A stretch of 64,000 nucleotides of DNA, from NCBI GenBank assembly GCA_900074885.1, contig FJUW01000007.1, positions 858,704-922,703 on the forward strand. Reading direction: 5' to 3'. Origin of the DNA: Rhynchosporium graminicola (lineage: Eukaryota > Ascomycota > Leotiomycetes > Helotiales > Ploettnerulaceae). Under the pieces are notes generated by a model. The model was not told where the DNA came from and made no database searches. It saw nothing but the letters and a program-made list of their open reading frames with translations. A program made the position numbers and the translations under genes. This document shows positions 23,394 to 36,417 of this stretch, piece by piece (the first letter of the stretch is position 1; each line of letters begins with the position of its first letter).

Positions 23394-24431
23394 ATGTCCT
23401 ACAAAATCCCCCTGGTTCGGCTCAACGATGGTACTACCATACCTGCCTTCGGGATCGGGATCACCACTGAAAGCACTGACGTCTACGAACGAGTTTATGA
23501 GGCCCTACTACTCGGAATGTTTCACATTTCAGTCATAGGGACGGACCACCTAGATGAGATCAGACACGCGGTTGAATTATCTGGGGTTCCCTGGGAAGTT
23601 ATCCGCATTTCAGTGACAGCTCCGGAGGGAGCAGTTCTTACCGATACGATTCGGGAAGCCATGCGCGGCTTACAAAGGCCCTATGTCGACATATTCTTGA
23701 TGGATGCGTTCTCATACAAGACTCCAGCAGATGTGACTATTGCTTGGTCACTCATGGAGGGGTTCAAGCATGACAAGAGGGCTAGTTCTATAGGTGTTGC
23801 GAACATGTCCCGGAAGGACCTTGAGGTCATCGTCTCAGGCAACAGCGGTATTCTGCCTGTGATGAACCTGAAAGAGTTCCATCCTCTAGCTTACACACCC
23901 GAGTCCGTGCTATGGGCTCAATCTCAAGAAATCAAGACCTGCTCATACAAGCCTTATGAAGACTTTGAAAGAAGCGTGAGAGTGTTCAGTCGGACGATGC
24001 TCCTATCTGAGAGATCTCTGCTTGCATGGATACGTGATTCAGGTGTACTTGTAAGTCTACCTGCTTGCGGCATACTTTACATTTCTCCATTTCACTTCAA
24101 TGGCTGGCGAGCTGATATATGCCCACATATCCATAGCTCCAAGTTTTATGTCTCGCGGGTCACGGAAACCAGGCTAACTCTTGAATTTTGTGTTTTAGAT
24201 AGTGTCGACATTCACAACGGTATGTTTCCCTTCTCCCATGAAATTATTGCAGGCCAGGAGTGAGCCGCTTAGATTGTGTAGTTAAGTCTCGGAGGAGCAA
24301 TACGCTGATTTACGAAACAGAGATATCGGCTCCTGTTGCAGTTGGAAATGTTCGACGGGGCCTACGACAAAGACGAATTTGAGGCAATAACGGCATTGAG
24401 ATACCGAGGTCCCAAACCTGCAGAAGATTAG
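23394..24431 (+). CDS. Aldo/keto-reductase-like protein lacking the catalytic tetrad
   Basis: Three exons (23394-24050, 24199-24219, 24321-24431) encode 262 residues; the middle exon is only 21 nt. The fold is recognisable from the opening VRLNDGTTIPAFGIGI, the MRGLQRPYVDIFLMD strand, the SIGVANMSRKDLEVI segment, the NLKEFHPL strand and a C-terminal tail. Active AKRs use Asp, Tyr, Lys and His. Here the IDTA-type Asp segment reads FHISVIGTD, no Tyr sits at the usual place, the TTKL-type Lys segment reads ISVTAPEG, and the LLH histidine is replaced in IFLMDAF. The NADPH-binding stretch near the C-terminus also looks shortened (normal AKRs are about 300-330 residues). The frame is intact across both splices, so this may be an expressed pseudoenzyme rather than a dead gene. 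Exon 3 could be questioned. Confidence 0.72.
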
Positions 24432-25219
24432 AGTGATACTGTGCTCGATAAGCAAGGTCAGCATAATGTGGATAAGGTGTTGTGATATCCGAGAACCATG
24501 TGGGCTTCAAATAGGAAGATAAGTTTGAGGCATCACGGCGGACAAGCTCCAGTGTAGCGTGATCAGAAATGATTTGCTAGAGCCCATCAAGGATAGAAAG
24601 CCTCGTTATTCTAAGAGCAATAATACATTGAGTGGTTTGACACCAGAATTTGGTCGTGTTCATAACACTACTTGCACAACACCAATTGCTTCGGAGGCTT
24701 TTGTGACGACCTTCAAGTTCTCCCTAGCTTGAAGTGAATCATAGCCCTTGAAAACCATCGCAAACATGTCAATGCTTCATGACATGGTCTCGGGATGCCA
24801 TCTGGCTATGCGTAAATAGCAGTCATGGATCAAAGGGCCACCATACCCTGCTCAACAACCAAGATGACCAACTGCTGCGCGCTGCCGGCATCGCATTCAG
24901 GGGCTACAGAAACCATTGTGCGTAAGGACAAGGTACAGCGACGTGGAGGTGCTGCCCTTATGCTTAGTGAAGAGATGCTATCACAGATGCTGGACGAAAT
25001 AACCCGATGACGCTTTTACTACTACTTTCTTCATTTCTCAGCCCATGTCTTCATTTTATTCTAGGCGAAGAGGCAACCTAGCACAGACGGAACCGCAGAA
25101 CGCCTATTTAATTACAAAGATGCCTGCAAATAACGACCTCCTGAGACCACAATCCCCGGAAATGACCGTCGAAACGCAACGCAACACGACGAACCACTAA
25201 CCGAAACCACACCCAACAT
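24432..25219. other. Intergenic, no supported gene
   Basis: A convergent gap between the AKR-like gene and eIF3a. A 61-codon ATG-initiated frame at 24825-25010 (+) has no recognisable domain and is not called. The right end is likely eIF3a 3' UTR. Confidence 0.5.
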
Positions 25220-28200
25220 CTACTTGTTTCGGAGATGGGGAGGCACGAATCTTCCAGGTGCTCCACTAGGCTTGAGAGAATCGCCTGATGGGGCTGCGGC
25301 AGGAGCTGGCGAGCCATCACGTTCCTCTTCACCTCGTCCGGACCGACCGCGCGAGAGAGGAGCTCCTCCAGATTGCGAAGGGGTTCGGGCTGCAGGAGCG
25401 CGGCCGGCTGACTCTCCACCACCTGCTTTGGCTGCTTCTCTGTCTCTCCAGCTAGGCTTGCCACCCGCGAGGGCGATACGAGGAGGACCGGTAGCAGCGG
25501 GACGATCGTTGGAATCGGTTTGCTCCATTTGGGGAGCACGGCTGACTGGAGCAGCGCGTGCCATTGGGGACTCAGTACGAGCTGAAGGAACCTCCTTGCC
25601 CTCTGCTCTGAGCTTCTCTTTCTCTCTCCATCCCATCTTGGCACCAGCGAGAGGCAAAGGTGGTCGGACAGCTCCAGATGAGCCACCTCTCTCCATAGCA
25701 GGTGGACCACGAGGTGCGGACTTTTGCTCTGCCTTTCTTGCCGCAGCTTCCTCGGCTCTACGTTCTTGCAAAGCAGCCATCTCCAATGCCTCCTGTCTCT
25801 CCTTCTCGCGAATTGCCTTCAACTCGGCGAACTCGGCCTTCTTCTTCTCATCCCTAGCAGCCTTCTCCTCAGCCTCCTTTGCTGCACGCTCTTCCTCCTC
25901 ACGCAGTATCCGCTCCTGCTCAGCAATCTCTCTCTTTTCACGTGCCTTACGATCACGAAATTCCTTCTTGCGGCTTGCCATCGCCTTCTCCAATTCCCTC
26001 TGAGCATCACGGCGGCGTTTCTCAAACTCGTCATGTCTTCGCTCAACAATTGTCTCTCTGTAGCTTTCGTAGTGACTCACCAGACGGCTCAATCTGTGCT
26101 TGAGTTCAACACTCTCGAGATGCTTAGCCTTGGCGTCTTTGAGGGTCTGCTCCTTGGTCTTCTCATAGGCGGCCAAATCCAGCTCCCGTTGGGAAGCATA
26201 ATCTTGAGGTAATTTCTTGGCTTCCTCTTTGCGAAAAGCCCGCTCAAGATGATCGATACGCTTGCCGGTCACACGAAGCTTCTCAGTCATGCTATTTTTC
26301 TCTTGCTCGAGTTGGGCGAGTTTGATACGGCGAATATCGTCACTGCCAATATTGTCCAAGTCGTCGAATTTGATATCGCCACCCTTCAGCTTGAGATCAT
26401 CAATCTGCTTCTTCAGCTCTTCTTTGCGGACTCTCTCTAGCTCGACTTTGAGACGCTTCTCCTCGCGGTCCTTTTGCTCTTGTGCAAGACGCTTGTCCTC
26501 GGCTTCCTGAAGTTGAGCAGCCTGGATTCGCTTGCGAGTAGCAGCTTCTTTCTCCTTCTTCGCCTGGATCTCAGAGGCCTCCTCTTTTCGCTTCGTAATG
26601 ACCTCCTTTCTTGACAGGATGTCGAGATGTTCTTGCTCGGCGCCAGCTCTGGCTCTAGAGTATGCCGCATCTCGAGCCTTAATTCTTGACTCGTTATATG
26701 AAGGATCGGTATATTGGCAAGTGACGAAGAGGGCTCTGGCCAAGCGTGTTAACTGAGTGCGGACAATTTCGGATGGCGTGCTCTGAAGTCGTTGGACAGA
26801 AGAAGTTTCGCTTTCAGCAGAACCACCACCAGAATTAGCTTGAATGGCCTTGGTTGAAGAGAAGACATCAGTATCGAAGCTAAGAACACCAGTAGCGTGA
26901 TCCATGCGGATGGCAAGATCGCCCTTCTTGTTTCCATTCATGATGAACTTCTCAATGGTATCTCTGGTCACTTGGAATGGCTCCGGAAACTTGGCAAGGT
27001 TCTCAACGAACTCGAGATCGACGCTCTCATAAACTTGGGACAGTTGCTGGAAGAGTCTGGTAAGAATGACTTGCTGAAGAGGCAGGACATACTTTTCCAT
27101 GTCGGGATCGGTGCCGATCTCGGCCAGGATTGGAGAAATCTTTTGGCAAATTGACAGGGGATGGAACTCGACCTCGAGGATTTGGTAGAGCTCACGAATT
27201 TCTGGGCGGGCACGCTTCAAGAGACCCTTGCTCATCGCGTCCTTGAAAAGAACAGCGCGAGTAGGTGCTTGTGCCATGCCGAGCAGGTGAGTGAGACGGG
27301 AGTTCTTGTTCTTCTTGGCCTCATCAATGTCAACCAAAGCGCCCCGAGATCTCGAAGTGCTGATGACAGGAATGGCGAGAGCAGACAGAAGAACGAAGGA
27401 AGCAGCCTTGGAAAGATCTGCTTCTGAGGTGGCTGGATTATCGGCCTTCTTGCTTTGACCAGCCGCAACCATGGAGGCAGATTGGCGGAGGAGGTTGTAG
27501 TAGCGGGACCAAGCAGCAGCATGGAAAAGGTAGTTCTCGCCAACCAAGAAGATTCTGGTCAGCTTTTCATAGTAGTTGGCCATCATAACATTTTTTGGTG
27601 GACGTTTGCTGAGATTGAGCAGTGTATGGATATCCTCAACACTTCTGAAAGCCTCCTGCCATAATTCAAGCTCGACTGCGACATTCAACTGTTGAAAACG
27701 GGTCTCGAGATGGCGCTGAAGAGTATCGGGGTCATTGAGGTTGATAGCATGCATCTGGGCAGAGTACTTGGCAGCAGTCTGGACGTGATTTCGGAGGAGC
27801 TCGCAGAGCCTGCGGAACTCGGTCTTTCGGGTGTATTTCTGACAGAATTCGAATGCTTGCATAGCTGTGCTCTGATACATGATCTCTAATCTTGCATTGT
27901 TCCTGAGGATATCCAAAACTGTCCGATATGTCTCCCACAGAAACTTAAGCCATGGCGTAACGATAGCCCGATCTGTGCGGTCCCGAGATTGTTCACCGGA
28001 AACAGTAGACAAGAGGATAGATTCTGGCGTTTCACTTGCTTCAAGATCATCCACACCAGTTGTCGCATCCGTAGTCTCGAGGGAGGATTGAACGTCGTCG
28101 GCCTTGGCTTGTGCAGTCTTCACTTTCTCCTCTGCCAACTCGATGAATTTCTTCAACACCAACTAAACCGCATTTATCAGCTCTGCAACTCCTGCCTGTC

Positions 28201-28497
28201 GCGTAACGCGATAAATAACCTCCTCACCTCAATTGTGCCAACATTCGTGTTCTGACTGATATTCTTGTACTGGTACAAGGCATCCTTTGCCAGTTTTCCC
28301 TTCTTTTGCTCGACGGACTGCTCGACGAGCAGAACCATAACCGGCTCCAGGGACGTGATGGGGGCATTTCTGCTTCTCTTCGAAGTGATGTGTTCATGGA
28401 GGAGGCTCAAGGCAGCAGGCGACTGGCCCACGCCCATAAGTTCATGAGCGCGCTTCAGCACATTCTCCGGCTTTGTGTGGGGCGGCGGAGGAGGCAT
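25220..28497 (-). CDS. TIF32: Translation initiation factor eIF3 subunit a
   Basis: Largest scaffold subunit of eukaryotic initiation factor 3, acting on the 40S ribosome in the cytosol during pre-initiation complex assembly and scanning. Two exons (28497-28228 and 28162-25220) give 1070 residues; the 65-nt intron joins GTIE to [13 protein letters not shown] in frame. It begins with the conserved [17 protein letters not shown] motif. Alpha-helical repeats lead into a PCI domain at about 340-525 that contains [17 protein letters not shown] and ends with a winged-helix strand near [10 protein letters not shown] long charged coiled coil runs from about 575 to 900. The C-terminal tail is Pro/Arg/Gly-rich with two loose repeats built on [11 protein letters not shown] and [11 protein letters not shown], and ends [13 protein letters not shown], typical of fungal eIF3a. 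Length and order fit the family well. Confidence 0.96.
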
Positions 28498-29246
28498 AAT
28501 GGGCAACTTGCTGATGGTTCCAGTCAGCTCGATGCGGTTGTTTGAGGTCGCGACGATGAGGTTTTGACTCCGAATTCTTCGATGTGGGCATCGTCGATCC
28601 ACACTTTTTAGCGAGGGGCTCGCGGGCCTGATTTGTGCCTTAGAAGCCTCAAACTTAATTAAGGCTTCCAGAGCTCCGTGTGGTCAAAGCTTTCTGACAA
28701 AGGCAGCACTGAATGGTTTCCGCATCTGGTATTTTGGTTCCTGGATACCTGTTCGGCCGAAAACCATCAGGAACCTGTAATCAGTTCTGGCTTATACTTT
28801 GATATTGAGACTTAGCGATCAATTTGCGTTACTCAGGAAACAATTTACCAATACTTGCCATATTGGCTAGCTTGCCAGGGCACCTGATATTCCGGACTTA
28901 CTCATTCCCCCACAATGCGCTCTCTCAACCGTGCCGCCGCCTTTACTTCTTTTACGCCGCTAAGCGTTAGGCCAATGCGTTCTCGGCCCTACCAATTTGC
29001 GACCAGCCTCCAGCCTAGCGTCTGGAGAAGAAGAGACACTGTGATTACGACCTCCGTTCCTCTCAATTCCCACACATCGCCGTCCCAGTCGTCTCAACAG
29101 CTATCCAGGAAGCTGTCGTAAAGTCCCCGTACGCTGAATCTTGTCAGCCTCCTGGTACGCCGAGTTCAAATACCATTCATTCGCGTCAAACACGCCTCGC
29201 AAGACAATTAGGAGTCGCGACGGTCTCGAACAAAGATACCCTCGAT
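28498..29246. other. Divergent promoter region of eIF3a and G gamma, with an upstream ORF
   Basis: A 749-bp interval between divergent genes. It holds an ATG-initiated 68-codon frame at 28915-29121 (+), starting RSLNRAAAFTSF, with an Arg/Ser-rich composition like a mitochondrial presequence. It has no recognised domain. Being about 125 nt upstream of the G gamma start, it may be a uORF in a long leader or just chance. Confidence 0.4.
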
Positions 29247-29636
29247 ATGCCTTCCGGATACTCCTCCCGCGAAGACCCAGGCCAGATCAAAAAGAACAAG
29301 CAATCAATGGCAGATCTCAAGCTACGACGTCTCACTGAATTGAACACACGCTTGAGGGAGGATTTAGAGAGAGAACGTATCCCAGTTTCGGCAGCATCAA
29401 AAAGGTACATGCCATACGGAATCTACGGACACAACGTTGCACACTGACAGCATTCATAGCATCATCTCGTACACAAACAGCACAAAAGACTTCATGGTAC
29501 CCTCTGTCTGGGGCACTGTTGAAAAGAAGGACGACCCTTATGCACCACAACGTAAGTTCAGCAGGCTCCAATATCGCAAGTCGCACCTACTAATCCGATC
29601 CTCACAGAATCCGGAGGTTGCTGCATTGTCATGTAG
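29247..29636 (+). CDS. Heterotrimeric G-protein gamma subunit
   Basis: Small prenylated partner of G beta in heterotrimeric G-protein signalling at the plasma membrane (Neurospora GNG-1 and yeast Ste18 family). Three exons (29247-29404, 29460-29551, 29608-29636) give 92 residues. The helical core KKNKQSMADLKLRRLTELN pairs with G beta. It is followed by LREDLERERIPVS, the conserved FMVPSVWG segment and the pre-CAAX DDPYAPQ. The C-terminus is SGGCCIVM: CIVM is a CAAX box for prenylation, and the preceding cysteine is a likely palmitoylation site. Both introns restore frame exactly, and the last exon encodes only the lipidation signal. The start ATG at 29247 matches the usual short N-terminus. 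The frame is also open far upstream, so an N-terminal extension cannot be excluded. Confidence 0.94.
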
Positions 29637-30189
29637 CCTACCTACACGATGATTATCGATCTCAAAAGGCGTTCAAGGGTGTAATGGATAATTTGATGAT
29701 AATACCACTACGAAACATCAACTTCAGTGGGATAGTATTCCTGGCGGTTTGCAACCGATGGATAATGAGGAGCGTGTAATATTTCTGGGGGCGATTTTGC
29801 AGTAGCGGCTGCTACCTCGTACTTCATGTGTATAAGTTACAGAATGATTCACGAGGGCGCGTCATGCAACAATCAATGGTGAATTGCTTTTTAGACCATT
29901 TACGCGGAAGACCCAGCTCCTGTACCACATGTGAGGTCCCCAATTTTATGAGCTGGTTGCGGTCGAATGGTGTGTCTCTTCCCGAGCAAGCGAGATCCGT
30001 AAATCCAGGAAGACCCCACTGCCAAATCCATGAACTTGATATACATATACACGAAGTTCTTGTACATAGGTCCGCATGTCAAATTACAAAAGCCTTCAGC
30101 AGCCAAAGTTCTAGCCCAAGTTTTGACATTATCTCAATAATTTACGAAGCAAGATTTATGGAATTCACAACGCTTTAAGTTTACAAGCA
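29637..30189. other. Intergenic, no gene seen
   Basis: Tandem-orientation gap between the G gamma and SelW-like genes, presumably 3' UTR of one and promoter of the other. No other coding sequence is supported. Confidence 0.5.
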
Positions 30190-31676
30190 ATGGAGAATCA
30201 TCAAGACGCAGCATTGCCACCACGATACCCTCGAGTAACAATAGAGTTCTGCACACAATGCAAATGGCTATTACGGTCCGTCCACGTTCACATCTCCCTC
30301 TCTCTCTCTCAAAACCAAAGATTTCCCTACAATTGAGCCATACAACTGACTGACGTCTCTCAGGGCTGCCTATGTAAGATATCTCCCATTTCACATTTCA
30401 CATTTCGCATCTCGGATTCCTTTACCTATCTTACGGTCATCCCATTCTATCCCGAGTACGATAACATCTCCAGCTTCCTCCATTCGCAGATTCAGCGTTT
30501 CCTCAAAAGGCATGAAAAAGCATTGTACGCCCCCGCATCTCGCGTCTCAGGGACCTCATATCCCGTCATATCGGGTCGGCAAATGGCACGTGATGCATCC
30601 AAGGACGAGATGCATCAGATCATCTGCATCTGCAAGGAGTAGCCTTGAAACATACGATCCAATCGAGCTGTGCTGTGGGAGTTTGTCTGTGCTGTGTACT
30701 GTTGTGATGTGGTGCTGTTAGTATTAGTGGGATCTGTTGCTGATCTGGATGTGACGGGTAGTTTGCACAAGAGTTGATGTCAACGTTCTCGACTTCTTTG
30801 GGTGAAGTAAGTTCTGTCTTTCTTCTAGCTTGGTTTTCGCTTTCTCGTGTTATGTTTTGCGAGAAGCAAAGAGACGTGCTTTTATGGGATCTCTTCAGGA
30901 GGGCCCAGGTTCATGTTATGTTCTAAGAGTATGCTGATGCATAGCACAGGTAGCGCTACAACCCTCCACGGGAGGAACATTCATCGTACACTTGCAGACC
31001 GAGAGTCCGAGTGAGACTGAAGGCTTTCCTGCTACGATTAGACAGCATCTACTCTGGGATCGAAAAGCAGAAGGCGGATTTCCTGGTATGTAATCCTAAG
31101 CTCGCTTTGGTTCTGGTTTCATATTTGCTTGATAGCGTTCTCTGTGTTGTCCAGTCTTCTAAAGCCGTCTTTTTCTACTGAGCTGATATCTGTTGGATAA
31201 TAGAAACAAAGGAACTCAAACGCCGCGTAAGAGACGTAGTAGACCCCAAGCGTGATCTCGGTCATGTAGATGGCAAGAAGAGTATGTTCTAAGCATACTC
31301 TCATCCCTCCCTTCTTGCTCATCTCTCCTCGTCCCAAAAAATTTAATGCTAACAAACTCAAGGCATCACTACCAATCCTGAACCGTCCACCTTAGCAACA
31401 AATGCAAACACTTCAGCTCAAGAAGCCACAGCTCAAAATGCGAGCATTACTACACCCATTCCGCGCGCAATCAACAGGTTGCAAGCTGCTGTGAGCGGTG
31501 AGGAGAGGAAGTTTACGCCAATGGATGTTGATGTAAATTCGCGGCCGACTTCGAGCAAAGGGGAGGTGGTAGACGAAGTTGAAGTCTTGAATGAGAGAGG
31601 GAAGATTCAGGTTGGAGGCGAAGCGGGAGGAGGAGGGTATTGTAGACCTGGAGAGGATTGTGAGGATTGTGCTTGA
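30190..31676 (+). CDS. SelW-like Rdx-domain protein with Cys-rich C-terminal extension
   Basis: Thioredoxin-fold protein of the SelT/SelW/SelH (Rdx) superfamily. Six exons (30190-30275, 30364-30373, 30762-30806, 30950-31085, 31204-31281, 31363-31676) encode 222 residues. The redox motif is CTQC (Cys21 and Cys24), as expected for a fungal member with Cys in place of selenocysteine. The Rdx fold continues KWLLRAAYFAQELMSTFSTS, GEVALQPSTGGTFIVHL and LLWDRKAEGGFPETKELK, ending near residue 120. The remaining ~100 residues are a low-complexity extension (Asn/Thr/Ser, then Glu/Gly) finishing GGGGYCRPGEDCEDCA, with three further cysteines. Exon 2 is only 10 nt and intron 2 is 388 nt, far longer than others in the window. 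Intron 1 has an unusual GTCCGT donor. Every junction keeps frame and conserved sequence. The physiological role is unknown; a redox adaptor role is inferred. Confidence 0.85.
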
Positions 31677-33984
31677 GTGGATCTTGAGCTGATGGGGGCG
31701 GGAAGGTGTAGATCGAGCATGGTGGGATTGGGAAACTAGGTCACTGGAAGCTGAGAGTGCGGTTGCGAAGGAGACAGAGTGCAGCATGGACTAGTCATCT
31801 TTCTATTTGCAAGGAAGCATGCTATGAGGAGGACTAAGTCGATAGGGAAGTACTGTAGAAGAGACAGTATACGAAGTGATGAAGAATCTGATGATAGCCT
31901 CTTCTTGATGTCGGTAATAATGGTTTCCCTGAAGGTCAGCTACTTGCGCTGTATCGTGCTCTCTGCTTTCAAGCTACGTCACGGATTCCAAGGGACATGT
32001 AGCTCGAGAAATGACATGTAGCAAGACCCAGAGTCTCTTGGTGAAGTATCTAGTTTACTACGGTGTTCTTGGCTTGCACCTCTTAGGTCTTGATCTCGCG
32101 CCACCAAGATCTACAATTTACCGATCATTCATATCCGAAGATTCGCTCACTGCTTGGATTTGTAGGAACGAGGATTGGAGGATGGCCGTATGTCGGAATC
32201 AGTAAAAAGGGGTTCAAGAATGGCGTGAAAGTATAAGTGTAGTACTTATATATTCTTGCTCGGCTCGGACCCCTGAGGCGATCCGTGTTATTGATCTTTA
32301 GATGGAAGAAGGTATTGGCTCTGGATCGATCCTACAGAAATACCTAGCAAAAGATCAACAGGAACAGGCGGGCACGCGATTTAAGTTGAGCTGGCACTCG
32401 ATCTTGCAATCTAGGTGAGTTACCTGCCTACTTATTTTGTGTTGGTAGGCTGCGGAAGAGAAAGGGGACCTTTGTCGTCACTGAGCCTCCAAAAGCAAAT
32501 GAGCAGAAGAAAAAGTCGAGGATCCCGAAGCATTGAAAAGGAGGTTCAAATGGGGATCTGCTGCATGATAAGCGCTGGAAGACGTTGCTGCTTACGCATG
32601 TGCATATCAGGGGAGAGAGAAGGCTATGTTTTGAAGAAGACGGCATCGGTTTGAGAAATGCATCCCGGAACTTGGATGTGATTTGGTCAGCTAGAAGGGG
32701 GGGGAGGAGGGGGCGTTCGAGGCAGCAACTTCGACTTCTTGTGATGCAGTCAGTGCCATACATACTTATATATATGTCCTTCCTATCTGCCAGCAACAAC
32801 CAACAAATATCTTGAGCAAAACTGATTTCGACGACTGTGAATCTCTTCTGACTCCAGATCCAGTAATTCGCATATTCCCATCTATTGTATTGCTTTGCTT
32901 CAGTGACCTGACTTTGCTATGCAAGCAAAAGTGTAATCCCACACCGCATTCTGAAGGCTTGGGCACTCGCTCCTTACACCTCCGGTCCCTCCCCTCAAGG
33001 ATACTGTACATACAGTACATGCAGGCAGGTGTCTGTCTATCCAGCGCCCAGCCCAGTACTAGAGCTCTGCAGCATCCAGCATCCAGCATCCAGCATCAAA
33101 CATCCGATATTTGCCCTGCCGGCCGGCTCATTCGCTCTACATTTCGAAGAGCAAAACACAATCTCTATCTCGTCTTCTTTCGAATAATCCCTCTCCATCC
33201 GTTCCCCTCTTCTTCCGCCCCCCCGAGCAGATAACGGTGCGACGTTGTGTTGTTTGTGTTGTGTTGTGTTGTGTCTTTCTTGCCTTGCCTTGCCTTGCCT
33301 GGCCTTGTCCCGCATCGCAGCCTTTTTCTCGTTTACCTCCGCGCTTGTCCAAAACACAAGAGAAGAAATCCGAGAGAGCCCGCCCGCGGCACCAATCCAA
33401 ACTTCACCTCACCTCACCACAACCACCACAACCACAAGCCCCCTCTTCAACTCTACCGTCTCCGATTCTCGACGCCCACATCAACCACGATCTACCTCAC
33501 TTTGACTCAACAGCACAGTCTGTTGATAAGCGAGCGCAGCCCCAAGGCCGCAGCTAATATCCCGACAACGTCAAATCTCCCTTGATCGCGTCCCCATCAT
33601 CGCAGAGGAAAGAAAGCTTTCATCGTCCGCCCACCCCGATCACCTCCCCTCTTCAACCAACGAAGGCGGCTAGTTCCTCGTACATTCTCTAATTCTTCGC
33701 TGCTTTCTGCAGAAAGCTCCATTGAGGCTGATCTCACTTCATTGTATGTCTCTCACCTTTTGTAGGCTTTGTTGAGGATCCTGTCAACGCGCCGCTCTGA
33801 TTTGCACTCAATCCCGTCAGCCTCATACTAATCTAACATGCGTGCGTGCTAGAACGAGAAGTGAATCACAGACCTCCTAACAGCGGATTCCACTCGACGA
33901 AGTTCATTGTCCACCACCCTACATAATCTGCGGAAGCCCCAAGCACAACCCCGTCTCCTTCTTTCCCACGAGAGGTTAGGAGCC
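31677..33984. other. Intergenic; right part likely long PP1 5' leader
   Basis: No gene supported. The right half is pyrimidine-rich with short tandem arrays: CATCCAG units at 33070-33095, GTGTT units at 33243-33275 and CCTTG units at 33280-33305. These are followed by CT/CCTC-rich sequence to about 33700, typical of a strong fungal housekeeping promoter and 5' UTR. A GTATGT...AG pair around 33744-33852 could be a leader intron. Confidence 0.45.
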
Positions 33985-35158
<1,174 letters not shown>

Positions 35159-36361
35159 TGAACTATTACGAACTATTATGTGTATAGCAGGTTCGGACGC
35201 AGATAAACATACCTTCGCGATTTCCTCCCGAGTCCCCGGACAAACAATCTCGACAATGCGCTCCGTCTATTTCCCATCCTTCGCCTCGATCGAACCCAGC
35301 TCCACTGCCACGAAAATTTACTCGATCTCTCTCATCCGACAACATACCTATGGTGGCATGCTTGCAGGCTCTACGTTACACAGCTAGCTAACTCTTGACG
35401 ACGTAAACCGACTAATACACATCATTCTTCTACCAGCCAACCACCTACCAACCGACCGACTGATCACTCATGTAAGATCCGAGAACCGCGATACGAAACG
35501 CTCAACTACGATTCTCACTACCGATCTTCTTCTAAAAGAGAAAGGATAATAAAGGGAAGGTTTATATGGACAAGCGGGGCTCTTGTTTTGGCAAACTTTT
35601 CTTGGTAGCGGATTGTGTTGAGGAAAACGGCAAATGGGTGAAAGGCTGGCTGGATTCGCAGGTGGCATCTTTCGGTGGGTATATGAGGTTACGATGTGCG
35701 AGAGGCCTGCTTCTTTTGCGCGCAATGTTAAGGGTTACCTTTTTTCGTCTACTGTCTGTTTGTGTAGCTGCTTTTTTGAAACGAATTGACCAACCGATTG
35801 ACTGGCCGATGACTGACTGGAGTAATGAATGAAACGGATATTCTTGACGTATTGTGTTGCCGATAGAACGTCTCAGGTCCGCGATCTAAGGCAGTCCTTT
35901 TCTGAGAACACGGAGAGCTTGAGGGGTTGAAAAGCATGCTAGCCTTTTAGCACCTGGTCTTGTGGGTGGTGTTCTCCGTTTACATTCTTCTGCAACTACC
36001 TGTTCAATCTCCCATCGTGTTTCCATTTCCCGAGACCGGTCTATCTAAAACTCCCCAACTTGCCAACTTGCTTGAATGTATTTTGACCTTCCCGATGCAT
36101 GTCTTCATTTTCCTTCCAGTCTCGCTCTCATCTCCCCTCTTACGTCCTACATCTTACATTCCATTTCCATTCATTTTGCTCTGCTCTGCTCTGCTGTAAA
36201 TCTCTGCCCTCCTTCAGAATGAATGTGCTAGGTATCTTTACAAGGCCTTTTTTCCTTTCTCACTCACTCACTCACTCCCTCTTGCTTGCCTATCTTCGAA
36301 CGCTCGCTACTTTCTGGGATTGAGCTTGTCCTATGTATGACGTGTGGCTTATTCCTCTAGC

Positions 36362-36417
36362 CTGTCTGTCTATCAGTCTATCTGTCGGTCTGTCGGTCTG
36401 TCTGTCGGTCTGTCTGC
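36362..36417. repeat. TCTG/TCGG tetranucleotide microsatellite
   Basis: Imperfect array of TCTG, TCTA and TCGG units. Confidence 0.8.

Noticed and set aside
24825..25010. 61-codon frame between the AKR-like gene and eIF3a
   Set aside because: No motif, no splice partner, and it lies in probable 3' UTR space.
33111..33585. Overlapping open frames upstream of PP1
   Set aside because: They run through pyrimidine-rich leader and short tandem arrays and have no motif; treated as 5' UTR/promoter.
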